From Anaerolineaceae bacterium UBA5365 (GTDB lineage Bacteria > Chloroflexota > Anaerolineae > Anaerolineales > Anaerolineaceae): 28,742 bases of DNA. The notes under the pieces were generated by a model. It was not told where the DNA came from, did not search any database, and was given only the letters and a program-made list of their open reading frames with translations. The position numbers and the translations under genes are program-made. The stretch spans positions 59,801 to 88,542 of the forward strand of contig DHPL01000025.1 of assembly GCA_002407905.1 (NCBI GenBank). The letters are read 5' to 3'. Positions 17,083 to 25,091 of this stretch are shown in pieces (the first letter of the stretch is position 1; every line of letters starts with the position of its first letter).

Positions 17083-17100
17083 GGCAAGCGGCCGCTTGCC
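17083..17100. promoter_or_regulatory. 18-bp perfect palindrome, candidate operator
   Basis: GGCAAGCGG followed by its exact reverse complement CCGCTTGCC. It lies between the divergent hutI and nadK genes and covers the place where the hutI -35 box should be, with its edge 6 bp from the hutI -10 hexamer. A dimeric regulator bound here would affect hutI most directly. Confidence 0.5.
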
Positions 17101-17154
17101 CGCCCTGCCCCTGGTTTTGATGAAGGCTGGCCCAGGCGCGCGGAATCATCAGGC

Positions 17155-17167
17155 TATAATTAGGGCC
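17155..17167 (+). promoter_or_regulatory. Predicted -10 element of leaderless nadK
   Basis: A consensus TATAAT (17155-17160) is followed by TAGGGCC and then ATG at 17168. The bases from the hexamer to the start are nearly the same as at hutI (TAGGCC). No clear -35 is seen. Confidence 0.65.
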
Positions 17168-18040
17168 ATGAGCGTTTCACTCAGAAAGGTCTTGGTTATC
17201 CCCAATGCCGGCATTGCCCCGGCCGGGCCATTGGCCGAGGAATTCAGCCAGGCGCTGAACGGTTTGGGGATGGAGAGCGTGATCGAAGCCTACGATTTTG
17301 AACACCCCGGCAAGCTGCCCCAGGTGCAGGGTTTTGACCTGCTGGTAGCCCTGGGCGGGGATGGGACCCTGCTGCGCGCCGGGCACCTGGCCGCGGCTGC
17401 GGGCATCCCGGTTTTGGGTGTGCAGGCCGGACACCTGGGCTTTTTGGTTGAACTGAGCCGCGAGAACTGGCGGACAATGCTGCCCAGGCTGGCCCAGGGA
17501 GACTACAAAGTAGAGAAACGCCTGATGCTGAGCGCGACTTTGGTGCGCGAGGGCAGCGACCTGCAAACCTGGGACGTGATCAATGAGGTGGTGATCAGCC
17601 GCGGACGCGCCATCCGGCCGATCGAGGTGCGCGTAGACTTGAGCGAGGGCTACTTCACCTCCTACATTGCCGACGGGCTCATCGTTGCAACGGCAACGGG
17701 CTCCACAGCGTATGCCTTAGCCGTTGGCGGGCCGATCCTGCCCCCGGAATTGCGCAATATGCTCTTAATCCCGGTGGCCCCGCACCTGGCATTGGACCGG
17801 GCGGTTGTGCTGGCTGAAGGCGCCAGCGTGATCCTGCGCTCCCGCGCGGAACACGAAGTGGTGCTCAGCGTGGACGGCATGCAGCCTGTTTCGGTATTGC
17901 CCAGCGACCGGGTGCGCGTGCATGCCAACCCCAATTCCTTGCAGATGCTGCGCTTTGGCCCGCCCAATTACTTTTACCGCGGCCTGGCCGAGATGGTGAT
18001 GCGCAACCCAGCCCTGAGAATGGTGGAAAATGACGACTGA
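17168..18040 (+). CDS. nadK: NAD kinase
   Basis: A 290-aa cytoplasmic kinase that makes NADP from NAD and ATP (or polyphosphate). Motifs: LGGDGTLLR with the catalytic Asp in GGDG (D65), the VINEVVIS substrate motif (N139-E140), the long glycine-rich ADGLIVATATGSTAYAL segment, and VLSVDGM near the end. ATG 17168 (MSVSLRKVLVIPN) is chosen over the in-frame codon at 17030, because the family starts at the RKVLVIPN strand and the extra 46 residues are unlike it; the start also has a TATAAT 7 bases upstream. It is the first gene of an operon and its end overlaps the next gene by 11 bases. Confidence 0.95.
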   Translation: MSVSLRKVLVIPNAGIAPAGPLAEEFSQALNGLGMESVIEAYDFEHPGKLPQVQGFDLLVALGGDGTLLRAGHLAAAAGIPVLGVQAGHLGFLVELSRENWRTMLPRLAQGDYKVEKRLMLSATLVREGSDLQTWDVINEVVISRGRAIRPIEVRVDLSEGYFTSYIADGLIVATATGSTAYALAVGGPILPPELRNMLLIPVAPHLALDRAVVLAEGASVILRSRAEHEVVLSVDGMQPVSVLPSDRVRVHANPNSLQMLRFGPPNYFYRGLAEMVMRNPALRMVENDD

Positions 18041-18554
18041 ATCCCCAAACACCTTGGACCCTGAGGAAGAATACCTGGGCCTGCGGTGTAACCGCTGCAA
18101 TAAACCGATCACGCCGGCTGAGGCCGTGCTGACCCCCACCGGATACCGCTGCCGGGATTGCCTGCGCCAGCAGCAGAAGGTTTTTGATAACACCCAGGGT
18201 TTGGATGTGGTGGTGGGCTTTGTGATCAGTATGCTCATCGCCCTGGCAGGGTCCTGGCTGTCAGCCCGGATCTCGTATCTGGTAATACTGCTCGCGCCAG
18301 GCGTAGGGCTTTTGATCTACAACGCGGTGCGCCTGGCCGTTAAACGGCGCCGCAGCCGCGCGCTGAGCATCGCGATTTTGGCCGGGGCCATCGCTGGCGC
18401 GCTGCCTGTACTGGCGCTCACGCTGTACTACGTTTTCACCAGCCCAGCCGCGGTTCCATTCAGTTCGCTGAATTTCCTGCCGCTGATCTGGCAGGCTGCT
18501 TACGCGGTCATTGTGCCCTCCAGCGCCTATCTGCAATCCAAAGGGGGGCGTTAG
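18030..18554 (+). CDS. Zinc-ribbon membrane protein, uncharacterised
   Basis: A 174-aa protein with an N-terminal zinc-ribbon (CNRC at C20/C23 and CRDC at C41/C44) followed by four predicted membrane segments, roughly 57-79, 81-104, 109-136 and 150-168. A basic loop (KRRRSR) lies between the second and third. The start ATG is inside the nadK end (11-base overlap), and recN begins 6 bases after its stop, so it is the middle gene of a nadK-recN operon. No named family is recognised. The role is unknown; a redox- or zinc-sensing membrane protein is only a guess from the architecture. Confidence 0.8.
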   Translation: MTTESPNTLDPEEEYLGLRCNRCNKPITPAEAVLTPTGYRCRDCLRQQQKVFDNTQGLDVVVGFVISMLIALAGSWLSARISYLVILLAPGVGLLIYNAVRLAVKRRRSRALSIAILAGAIAGALPVLALTLYYVFTSPAAVPFSSLNFLPLIWQAAYAVIVPSSAYLQSKGGR

Positions 18555-18560
18555 GCGCCT

Positions 18561-20294
18561 ATGCTGCGCGAGCTTTCCATCCGCAACTTTGCCATCATCG
18601 AGGAACTGGACCTGGTTTTCGAGCCGGGGCTGACCATCTTTACGGGTGAAACCGGCGCCGGCAAGAGCATCATTCTGGATGCCCTGAGCGCGGTTTTGGG
18701 CGGCAAGGTGGATGACAGCCTGGTGCGCCGCGGCGCCGAGCGCGCCAGCGTGGAAGCCGTTTTTGAACTGGATGGCGAACTTGCCGAGGCGATCGAAGCG
18801 CTGCTGGAGCCGGAAGGCCTGAACGAAGAGCAGGGCAGCCTGGTTTTAAGCCGCGAGATCCGCGCCGAAGGGCGCAGCATTGCCCGGGTAAACGGCCGGG
18901 CGGCGGCAGCCAGCCTGCAGGCTGAGCTGGGCGCCTTGCTGGTGGACCTGCACGGGCAGAGTGAACACCTTTCCTTGCTGCGCGAGCGGCATCACCTGGA
19001 ATTGCTCGATCGCTACGCGCATAACGAGGAGGCGCTCAGCGCCTGGCGCGGCGCCTACCAGAGCTACCGGGCCCTGCAAGCCGAATTAAAGGCCCTGCGG
19101 GAGCTGCAGGCGGACGCCGAAGCGCGCCTGGACCTGCTGCGCTTTCAGGTGCAGGAGATCGAGGCAGCCAAGTTAAAGGAAGGCGAAGAAGAGGAACTGC
19201 GCCTGGAAGGCAAGCGCCTGGCTAACGCTGAAAGCCTGCACAGCCTGAGCAGCGAGGCGCTGAACTGCCTGGACGAAGGCCAGCCCGACGCGCCGGCCGC
19301 CAGCGACCTGCTGGGCCAGGCCAGCCACGCCCTGAGCCAGATCGCCGCGATCGACCCGAGCCTGGGCGGCCTTGCCGAACGGGTGGAGGCCAGCCTGGCG
19401 GGCTTGCAGGATGCCGGCTACGAACTGCGCCAATACCTGGAGCGCATCGAGTTCAACCCGCGGCGGTTGGACCAGATCGAGGAGCGTTTGGAGCTGATCA
19501 AGCAGCTAAAACGCAAATATGGCGGCGAGATCGGCAGGGTGATTGCTCATTTGGAGCATAATAAGGCCGAGTTGGATAAAGTGGAGCACTCAGAAGAGCG
19601 GATTAACGAACTGGAGACAGCGTTAATCGACGCGGAGGGCGGTTTGATCACCGCCGGCCAGGTTTTGAGCCAGCGCCGGAAGGACGCTGCGCAGAAACTC
19701 GCGGCCGCCATTGAGGCCCAATTGGAAGCCTTAAGCATGCGCAAGGCCCGCTTTATGGTGGCGCTTGGGACTGAAAGCGCCGCGAATGGGCTTAAAGTTG
19801 ACGGCCAGGAACTTAGTTTCGACGCAAATGGCTGGGACAAGGCCGCCTTCATGGTGGAAACCAACCCCGGCGAGGGCTATAAACCCCTGGTGAAAGTAGC
19901 GTCCGGCGGGGAAACCTCGCGCCTGATGCTCGCGCTTAAGCAGGCCCTGGCCGCCGCGGACCGCATCCCCACCCTGGTTTTTGACGAGATCGACCAGGGC
20001 ATCGGCGGACGCGTGGGCATGGTGGTAGGTGAAATGCTCTGGCGCCTGGCGCAGCGGCATCAGGTGATGTGCGTAACCCATCTGCCGCAGATGGCCGCCT
20101 TTGCCGACCAGCATTACAAGGTAAGCAAGGCCCTGCACGGCGAACGCACCACCACTGAGCTGCGCAATCTGACCGACGAAGAACGCCTGCAGGAACTGGC
20201 CGCCATGAGCGGCCCGCTTGGTGCCGGAACTCTGCATTCAGCCACTGAAATCGCAACAATTGTCAAGGAGATCAAGGGTAAAATTAGCGCATAG
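18561..20294 (+). CDS. recN: DNA repair protein RecN
   Basis: A 577-aa SMC-like ATPase that acts at DNA double-strand breaks. Walker A is GETGAGKS (29-36), the ABC signature is ASGGETSRLML (near 448) and Walker B is TLVFDEIDQGIGG (near 471). The LHGQSEHLSLL motif (Q-loop-like) typical of RecN lies near 131. Between about 150 and 365 there is a long charged helical region (for example LKALRELQADAEARLDLL) expected to form the short coiled coil. Length is normal for the family. Start ATG 18561 follows the preceding stop by 6 bases, with GGGGGG as weak ribosome site. Third gene of the nadK operon; nadK and recN are neighbours in many bacteria. Confidence 0.95.
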   Translation: MLRELSIRNFAIIEELDLVFEPGLTIFTGETGAGKSIILDALSAVLGGKVDDSLVRRGAERASVEAVFELDGELAEAIEALLEPEGLNEEQGSLVLSREIRAEGRSIARVNGRAAAASLQAELGALLVDLHGQSEHLSLLRERHHLELLDRYAHNEEALSAWRGAYQSYRALQAELKALRELQADAEARLDLLRFQVQEIEAAKLKEGEEEELRLEGKRLANAESLHSLSSEALNCLDEGQPDAPAASDLLGQASHALSQIAAIDPSLGGLAERVEASLAGLQDAGYELRQYLERIEFNPRRLDQIEERLELIKQLKRKYGGEIGRVIAHLEHNKAELDKVEHSEERINELETALIDAEGGLITAGQVLSQRRKDAAQKLAAAIEAQLEALSMRKARFMVALGTESAANGLKVDGQELSFDANGWDKAAFMVETNPGEGYKPLVKVASGGETSRLMLALKQALAAADRIPTLVFDEIDQGIGGRVGMVVGEMLWRLAQRHQVMCVTHLPQMAAFADQHYKVSKALHGERTTTELRNLTDEERLQELAAMSGPLGAGTLHSATEIATIVKEIKGKISA

Positions 20295-20368
20295 CCTAAT
20301 ATCTTCAAGGGCAGTTTTTGTTTTTCTGTGTCATCATCAGCCAGAAACGTGGCGCGAAAGGAAACAAT

Positions 20369-21628
20369 ATGCCTAAAATGAACAATGTCTTGGCAGTGAT
20401 CCTGGGGGGAGGGCAAGGCAAGCGACTGTATCCCCTCACCGTTGAACGTTCCAAGCCAGCCGTCCCAATCGCGGGGAAGTACCGCCTGATCGACATCCCC
20501 ATCAGCAACTGCATCAACAGCGATATCTATAAGATCGCGGTGCTGACGCAATTCAACTCCGTATCCCTGCACCGGCACATCTCAAGGACCTACAACTTTG
20601 ACGCCTTCCATTCCGGATGGGTGCAAATTTGGGCCGCGGAACAAACCATGACCCATACGGACTGGTACCAGGGCACGGCCGATGCGGTGCGCAAGCAGCT
20701 GATGGAAATTCGGTCGGCCCGGTCGGAGTATGTGCTGATTCTGGCGGGCGACCACCTTTACCGCATGGATTATTCCGAAATGGCGCAGTTCCACTGGGAT
20801 AAGGAAGCGGATGTGACCGTGGCGGTGCAGCCAGTACCGAAAAATGAGGCCTCGCGCTTTGGCCTGCTTAAGGTGGATGGCGAAGGGAACATCACCAGTT
20901 TTGCCGAAAAGCCCAAGGATCCCGAGGTTTTGGCCAGCCTGGTCAGCCGCGATGACCCTGAACGGCCCTATTTGGGCTCGATGGGCATCTATTTGTTCAA
21001 AACCGACGTGCTGGTGGACATCCTGCGCAAGGATAACCACCCCGACCGTCTGGATGATTTTGGCGGGGACATCATTCCCTACCTGATCAAGCAGGGCGCG
21101 AAAGTAAGCGGGTACTCCTTTGACGGTTACTGGCGCGACATTGGAACGATCAGCTCCTTCTATGAGACCAACCTGCAATTAACCGAGGCGGACCCCGGCT
21201 TCGAGTTTTTTGACCAGCGCAACCCCATCTTCACCCACCCGCGTTTCCTGCCCGGCTCGCGGCTTTCCGGCTGCAAGATGGAGCGCGTGCTGCTGGCTGA
21301 GGGCTGCGTGATCGAGGACGCCCAGATCGAGCACTCGGTGATCGGCCTGCGCAGCATCATCGGCAAGGGTACGGTGATCAAGGATTCGATTGTGATGGGC
21401 GCGGACTGGTACGGCACGCTGCGCAGCGGCGCTCCGATCGGCATCGGGGATAATTGCCACATCGAACACGCAATCATTGACAAAAATGCCTGCATCGGCG
21501 ACGGGGTGGTGATCAAGCCCTTCCCGGCGGACAAGGAAGTGGACCACGCACTGTATACCGTGCGGGATGGCGTGGTGGTGATTCCCAAGCACACCGTGAT
21601 CCCCAGCGGGACGGTCATTCAGCCCTAG
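20369..21628 (+). CDS. glgC: Glucose-1-phosphate adenylyltransferase
   Basis: A 419-aa enzyme that makes ADP-glucose from glucose-1-phosphate and ATP for glycogen synthesis. Motifs: ILGGGQGKRLYPLT (nucleotide-binding loop, near 11-24), RSKPAVPIAGKYRLIDIPISN, GTADAVRKQL, LAGDHLYRMDY (metal-binding Asp), FAEKP and GYWRDIGTISSFYE. The C-terminal third forms a left-handed beta-helix (hexapeptide repeats such as IGKGTVIKDSIV and IGIGDNCHIEHAII). The sequence resembles the cyanobacterial and plant branch of the family. Start ATG 20369 is chosen because AAAGGA lies 6 bases upstream; an in-frame ATG at 20318 lacks a ribosome site and adds unrelated residues. It is followed by its own terminator, so it is probably monocistronic. 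Confidence 0.94.
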   Translation: MPKMNNVLAVILGGGQGKRLYPLTVERSKPAVPIAGKYRLIDIPISNCINSDIYKIAVLTQFNSVSLHRHISRTYNFDAFHSGWVQIWAAEQTMTHTDWYQGTADAVRKQLMEIRSARSEYVLILAGDHLYRMDYSEMAQFHWDKEADVTVAVQPVPKNEASRFGLLKVDGEGNITSFAEKPKDPEVLASLVSRDDPERPYLGSMGIYLFKTDVLVDILRKDNHPDRLDDFGGDIIPYLIKQGAKVSGYSFDGYWRDIGTISSFYETNLQLTEADPGFEFFDQRNPIFTHPRFLPGSRLSGCKMERVLLAEGCVIEDAQIEHSVIGLRSIIGKGTVIKDSIVMGADWYGTLRSGAPIGIGDNCHIEHAIIDKNACIGDGVVIKPFPADKEVDHALYTVRDGVVVIPKHTVIPSGTVIQP

Positions 21629-21648
21629 GAAAAAGATTCCTTTAAGAC

Positions 21649-21678
21649 AATGCCCCTTTTTATGGGGCATTTTTATTT
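21649..21678 (+). terminator. Rho-independent terminator of glgC
   Basis: AATGCCCC (21649-21656) pairs with 21664-21671 over 8 bp, with a 7-base loop, followed by TTTATTT. It lies 20 bases after the glgC stop and just before the stop of the convergent methyltransferase gene. Confidence 0.87.
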
Positions 21679-21685
21679 CGCGGGT

Positions 21686-22306
21686 TCAGACCGCGAAACT
21701 GAGGTGGTAGAGGGCGATGCTGAGGGCTTCGGCGACGTTCAAGGAGCCTTTTAGGCCCTGCATGGGCAGATGAAGCGCGGCATGGGCCGCCTCCAGCAGG
21801 GCTGGGTCCACCCCGGCGGCCTCGTTGCCGGCGATCAGGAGCAGGGGGCCGGCAGGCGGGGTGTAATCGAAGAGGCTGCTTGAAAGCGTTGTGGATTCCA
21901 GGGCCAGGACCGTTGTTGGCTTGTGCATGAGGGATTGCAGGAGCCTGGGGGCGTTCGGATGATATTCCCAGGCCAGGCTTTTTTCCGCCCCGAGCGCGGT
22001 TTTGCGGATGGCCGCGTTTTCATCCGGCCGGGGCGTAATGCCGCAGAGGTACAGCCGCTGCACACCGGCGCCATCCGCCGAGCGAAAAATGGCGCCCAGG
22101 TTATGCGCCGAACGGATGTTATCCAGGAGGAGGCTGATCTCGCGGCGCGCGGGGACCCGGGGCGGTTGAATGCCTGGATTGGAAGTTATGTCTACGCGCA
22201 TCTCGCCGCCGCAGCGCGGGCAGAATTTACCGCTATATTGGGCCAGGTCCAGGGGCAGGCGTAATTGGCATTGCTGACATTCCAGGAAGGTCCACTTGGC
22301 ATCCAT
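21686..22306 (-). CDS. TrmH/SpoU-family RNA 2'-O-methyltransferase with zinc ribbon
   Basis: A 206-aa SPOUT-fold methyltransferase using S-adenosylmethionine on tRNA or rRNA. The three family motifs are present: motif 1 NIRSAHNLGAIFRSADGAG (63-81), motif 2 LLLIAGNEAAGVDPALL, and motif 3 LPMQGLKGSLNVAEALSIAL. A zinc-ribbon of four cysteines (C10, C13, C29, C32) precedes the catalytic domain, which is an unusual N-terminal addition for the short TrmH-type proteins. RNA target is unknown. ATG 22306 lacks a ribosome site but TAAAAT ends 6 bases upstream on the minus strand, which suggests a leaderless transcript. It follows the terminator of the upstream deacetylase gene, so it has its own promoter. 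Confidence 0.87.
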   Translation of the reverse strand: MDAKWTFLECQQCQLRLPLDLAQYSGKFCPRCGGEMRVDITSNPGIQPPRVPARREISLLLDNIRSAHNLGAIFRSADGAGVQRLYLCGITPRPDENAAIRKTALGAEKSLAWEYHPNAPRLLQSLMHKPTTVLALESTTLSSSLFDYTPPAGPLLLIAGNEAAGVDPALLEAAHAALHLPMQGLKGSLNVAEALSIALYHLSFAV

Positions 22307-22318
22307 GCGGCCATTTTA
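22307..22318 (-). promoter_or_regulatory. Predicted -10 element of leaderless methyltransferase gene
   Basis: On the minus strand TAAAAT (22318-22313) is followed by GGCCGC and the ATG at 22306. It lies immediately after the terminator hairpin of the deacetylase gene. Confidence 0.5.
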
Positions 22319-22320
22319 TC

Positions 22321-22367
22321 CTTAAAAGGTTAGGCGCCTGGGTGAGGGGGGCACCCAAGCGCCTAAC
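22321..22367 (-). terminator. Terminator after the polysaccharide deacetylase gene
   Basis: A long hairpin: GTTAGGCGC (22329-22337) pairs with 22359-22367 and TGGGTG (22339-22344) with 22352-22357, separated by one C-A mismatch, loop of 7 bases. On the minus strand it is followed by CTTTTAAGG. It ends the deacetylase transcript and is followed at once by the methyltransferase promoter. Confidence 0.75.
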
Positions 22368-22455
22368 AAATCCTAGTATACATTTAAGTTCTAAAAATGC
22401 AAGCCTTTCTGCGGTTCTAAGACAACTTTTATGTATAAAGTTTGGCAGGCCCCTG

Positions 22456-23550
22456 CTAGTGCCAGATGATCGCCTGGCCGGCAGCGCCGCAGAGCGGCTT
22501 GAAGGCGTAGCCTTCCTTTTCCAGGGCTTCCAGGAGCAATTCCAAGCCGCGAACGCTGGTTTGGCGGTTGCCGCCCCCATCGTGCATCAGGATCACCCTT
22601 TGCGGCTGCAAGTTTTCCATCACCGCTTTGAGGATGCCGCTGGCGCTGGCACTCGCGGACCAATCCAGGGTGTCCAGGCCCCAGTAAGCCAGTTTGTAAT
22701 CCAGGCGGGCGGCGCGCGAACGCAGGAGGACGTTTAGCTCGCCATAGGGCGGACGCAGGCTGCGGCAAACCTGGCTGGCGGCCGATGGCGCATCAGCCAG
22801 AGCCGCGCGGATGGCGGCTTCGGTGGATTTGACCTCGGATAAAAACTCTTCCGCGCTGACAGCGGTAAGGCTGCTGTGGGAGTAACCGTGATTGGCGATG
22901 GCGTGGCCTTCCGCGGCGATGCGGGCGATGAGCTCCGGATATTTGCCGGCCTTATGGCCCAGGACAAAGAAACTTGCCCGCGCGTTGTACTTTTTGAGCA
23001 GGTCCAGAATCTGCGGAGTCCAGCGGGGGTCGGGGCCATCGTCGAAGGTGAGGTAGATCACTTTTTCGTCCGGCGCGGGAGTGGGAAAGGCGGAGGTGAC
23101 GGCCGGAAGGAAGGCGGAGGGGTCTTCCTGGGCGCCGGCGGCCTGAGGCAGGGCGGAGATTGGCGGACTGCCTGCCGCGGAGGACTGGCCTGAACCCGGT
23201 CCAGAGGCACGGTTGGCCTGGAACGGGTTTGTGCCCGAAGCCGCGCCAGGAGTGGGGGCAGCGCTGGCGGCGGGGATGGAGCTGAGCGGGACCGTAGGTT
23301 CGGCAAGCGCTTGGGAGGACCCGGCAGGCGCCTCCTGACTTGCCGCGTGCGGGGCAGCCGGCACGGGGTTGGCGGCATGCGCTCTTCCGCGCTGGCCGGC
23401 GCCGGGCGCCGCGATCATCAGTCCGGCGGCAAGGCAGACCAGGAGGGCCAGGAACAGGTAAGGGAAGTTCCGGGCGGTTTTTCTGGGCCTGGCCATCGCG
23501 TACCGCCCCGAGAAGGAGCGCGGACGGGCATTATTTTGGTGGTTAATCAC
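22456..23550 (-). CDS. Membrane-anchored polysaccharide deacetylase (NodB family)
   Basis: A 364-aa protein: short basic N-terminus, one membrane segment (about 30-49, YLFLALLVCLAAGLMIAA), a low-complexity Ala/Pro/Ser linker (about 50-155), then a NodB homology domain (about 160-345). All five NodB motifs are visible: TFDDGPD, NHGYSHS (metal His pair), RPPYGE, DTLDWS and LMHDGG. Such enzymes remove acetyl groups from GlcNAc in peptidoglycan or chitin-like polymers. The linker would let the catalytic domain reach across the envelope. The start is taken as GTG 23550: TATAAT (23562-23557) ends 6 bases before it. An ATG at 23496 would still keep the membrane segment and remains possible; the longest frame from 23604 starts upstream of the promoter. 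The terminal part lacks the LPxxxR tail of other secreted proteins here. Confidence 0.87.
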   Translation of the reverse strand: MINHQNNARPRSFSGRYAMARPRKTARNFPYLFLALLVCLAAGLMIAAPGAGQRGRAHAANPVPAAPHAASQEAPAGSSQALAEPTVPLSSIPAASAAPTPGAASGTNPFQANRASGPGSGQSSAAGSPPISALPQAAGAQEDPSAFLPAVTSAFPTPAPDEKVIYLTFDDGPDPRWTPQILDLLKKYNARASFFVLGHKAGKYPELIARIAAEGHAIANHGYSHSSLTAVSAEEFLSEVKSTEAAIRAALADAPSAASQVCRSLRPPYGELNVLLRSRAARLDYKLAYWGLDTLDWSASASASGILKAVMENLQPQRVILMHDGGGNRQTSVRGLELLLEALEKEGYAFKPLCGAAGQAIIWH

Positions 23551-23562
23551 AGGCTGATTATA
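23551..23562 (-). promoter_or_regulatory. Predicted -10 element of leaderless deacetylase gene
   Basis: Consensus TATAAT (23562-23557, minus strand) is followed by CAGCCT and then a GTG codon in frame with the deacetylase. No clear -35 box. Confidence 0.58.
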
Positions 23563-23640
23563 TGCAAGTTCCAGGGAGGCGTTGATTGGCAGGCCCTCGC
23601 CCAACAGCCGGCTGGGCTTTCCCAGGGGTTGATACGGGAT

Positions 23641-23675
23641 TTGACGCCTGCCGTTACAGGATTTATCATCCCAGG
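23641..23675 (+). promoter_or_regulatory. Promoter of leaderless 166-aa membrane protein gene
   Basis: TTGACG (23641-23646), exactly 17 bases, TATCAT (23664-23669), then CCCAGG and GTG at 23676. Both hexamers and spacing fit a housekeeping promoter whose start site would fall at the GTG. This is the best-supported of the five leaderless candidates. Confidence 0.7.
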
Positions 23676-24176
23676 GTGAACTATTTACTTTACTTTCTCA
23701 TTGGGCTGGGCTTTGGCTTTGGCGACTGGTACTTTGTGCAGGCGCTGCAGGAACGCCGGCAATTGCTGGCCGAGGGACTGCCCCTGGCGGCACAATTCCT
23801 GACGGCGGTCAATTTTTTGGTATGGCTGCTGCCTTTGGCCCTGGTGGTGATGCACAGCGCGCGGCGCTATAAGCAGTGCTGGCAATCCGGACTGGCTGCG
23901 GCCCTGGTTTGGGGCAGCGCAATGCTGGCCTACTACGGCTGGGGCGCTTACCTGATGGCCGGAGGCAATTTGCCCGGCTGGTCGCACCTTAACCGGCATT
24001 TGGAAGGACCGCACGAGTATCAAGGCCTGGTTTGGTCAACGGTGCGCAGCGTGATGGGCGCGGAGTTCAAAGACTGGATCGTTTTCGCGATTCCAGCCGG
24101 CTTCCTGATTGGCTTATTGCTATGCGCATTAATTCGCTTTGAAGAAAACCGTAGGGGAGGCAATCGTGCCCGCTGA
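23676..24176 (+). CDS. Four-helix membrane protein, uncharacterised
   Basis: A 166-aa protein with four predicted membrane segments (roughly 2-20, 44-68, 78-102 and 136-160) and a basic C-terminal end (ENRRGGNRAR). No family is recognised. The start is taken as GTG 23676, not ATG 23586, because a TTGACG-17-TATCAT promoter lies in between, and because residues before the GTG (MAGPRPTAGWAF...) look unlike a protein start. The stop overlaps the next gene by 11 bases, so it is co-transcribed with the MBL-fold hydrolase. The function is unknown. Confidence 0.7.
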   Translation: MNYLLYFLIGLGFGFGDWYFVQALQERRQLLAEGLPLAAQFLTAVNFLVWLLPLALVVMHSARRYKQCWQSGLAAALVWGSAMLAYYGWGAYLMAGGNLPGWSHLNRHLEGPHEYQGLVWSTVRSVMGAEFKDWIVFAIPAGFLIGLLLCALIRFEENRRGGNRAR

Positions 24177-25026
24177 GCTAAGGCTGCTCAACCCGCAGCT
24201 GGGCTGGCACCAGGCGCAGACCTACAGCACCAACACAGGGATCGTCCTGCGGGGCCGCGAGGCATTGATTGTGGATCCGGGCATCAGCCAAGGCGATTTT
24301 GAACGCCTGGCAGCCTTCCTGGCGGATTACGATCTGCAGGCCGGCCTGGTGACCCACGCCCACTGGGACCACTTTCTCTGGGATGCACGCCTGGGCAGCG
24401 AGGTTCCGCGATACGCCACCCGCGCCACATTGGCCGGGATGCAAGCCAACCGGGAGCGGCAAGAGGCCCAGATGCGCGAGCTGGAAGAACTTAACTTTGA
24501 AGGCCGCGAATACTGGCAGCGGGAGCTGCTTTATCGTGAACTGCCATTGGATGAAGGCCGACAGCAGCTGGCAGGCTTTGAATTGGAGGTCTTGCGTCTG
24601 GATGGCCACTGCGAGGGCTCGGCGGCGTTTCTCTTCCCGGAGGCCAAGGCTGTGTTTGTGGGCGATCATCTTTCCGACCTGGAATTACCCTCCCTGGATG
24701 ATGCCCCGCGCGCCTTGGAAGCCTATCTGAAGACGCTGGATGCCCTGGAGGAGCTGACTGGGCGGGCGGAATGCATCATCCCGGGCCACGGCAGCCCATG
24801 CGGCCCAAGCGAAGCACGCAGACGCCTGGATGCCGACCGGCGCTACCTGCAAGCCCTCCATACGCTTGAACCCGCGGAGCTGAACGGGGACTTGACCGAG
24901 CTGGCCACGCGTTTTCTGCGCAATCACCCGGATGCACGCGCCGGGGACGCGTGGAGCCAGGAATTACATCGGGAAAATCTGAAGGTCCTGGCGCAAAACA
25001 GCCCTAACCCCCCGAAACTCGTTTAA
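24166..25026 (+). CDS. MBL-fold metallo-hydrolase
   Basis: A 286-aa cytoplasmic metallo-beta-lactamase-fold hydrolase. The metal site is complete: THAHWDH (H64, H66, D68, H69), a third His in LDGHCEGSAAF, Asp in GDHLSDL, and the last His in PGHGSP. The layout (short C-terminal helical region ending in an EL.REN segment) is like glyoxalase-II-like and RNase-Z-like MBL proteins, but the substrate is not deducible. Start GTG 24166 is preferred because AGGGGAGG lies 5 bases upstream; a TTG at 24139 has none. It overlaps the upstream gene by 11 bases and is the last gene of a two-gene operon. Confidence 0.82.
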   Translation: MPAELRLLNPQLGWHQAQTYSTNTGIVLRGREALIVDPGISQGDFERLAAFLADYDLQAGLVTHAHWDHFLWDARLGSEVPRYATRATLAGMQANRERQEAQMRELEELNFEGREYWQRELLYRELPLDEGRQQLAGFELEVLRLDGHCEGSAAFLFPEAKAVFVGDHLSDLELPSLDDAPRALEAYLKTLDALEELTGRAECIIPGHGSPCGPSEARRRLDADRRYLQALHTLEPAELNGDLTELATRFLRNHPDARAGDAWSQELHRENLKVLAQNSPNPPKLV

Positions 25027-25091
25027 CTTGCTCCGCGCTATCTTTTCCAGCCGGTTTTTACTCATTTTTTTTTGAAAAGCCACCCATTGTA

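Noticed and set aside
17030..17167. Longer NAD kinase start at 17030
   Set aside because: The extra 46 residues cross the divergent promoter region and do not resemble the family; ATG 17168 fits both promoter and family start.
22456..23604. Deacetylase starting at 23604
   Set aside because: The frame begins upstream of the TATAAT at 23557-23562, and GTG 23550 fits the promoter spacing; the first residues are unlike an anchor sequence.
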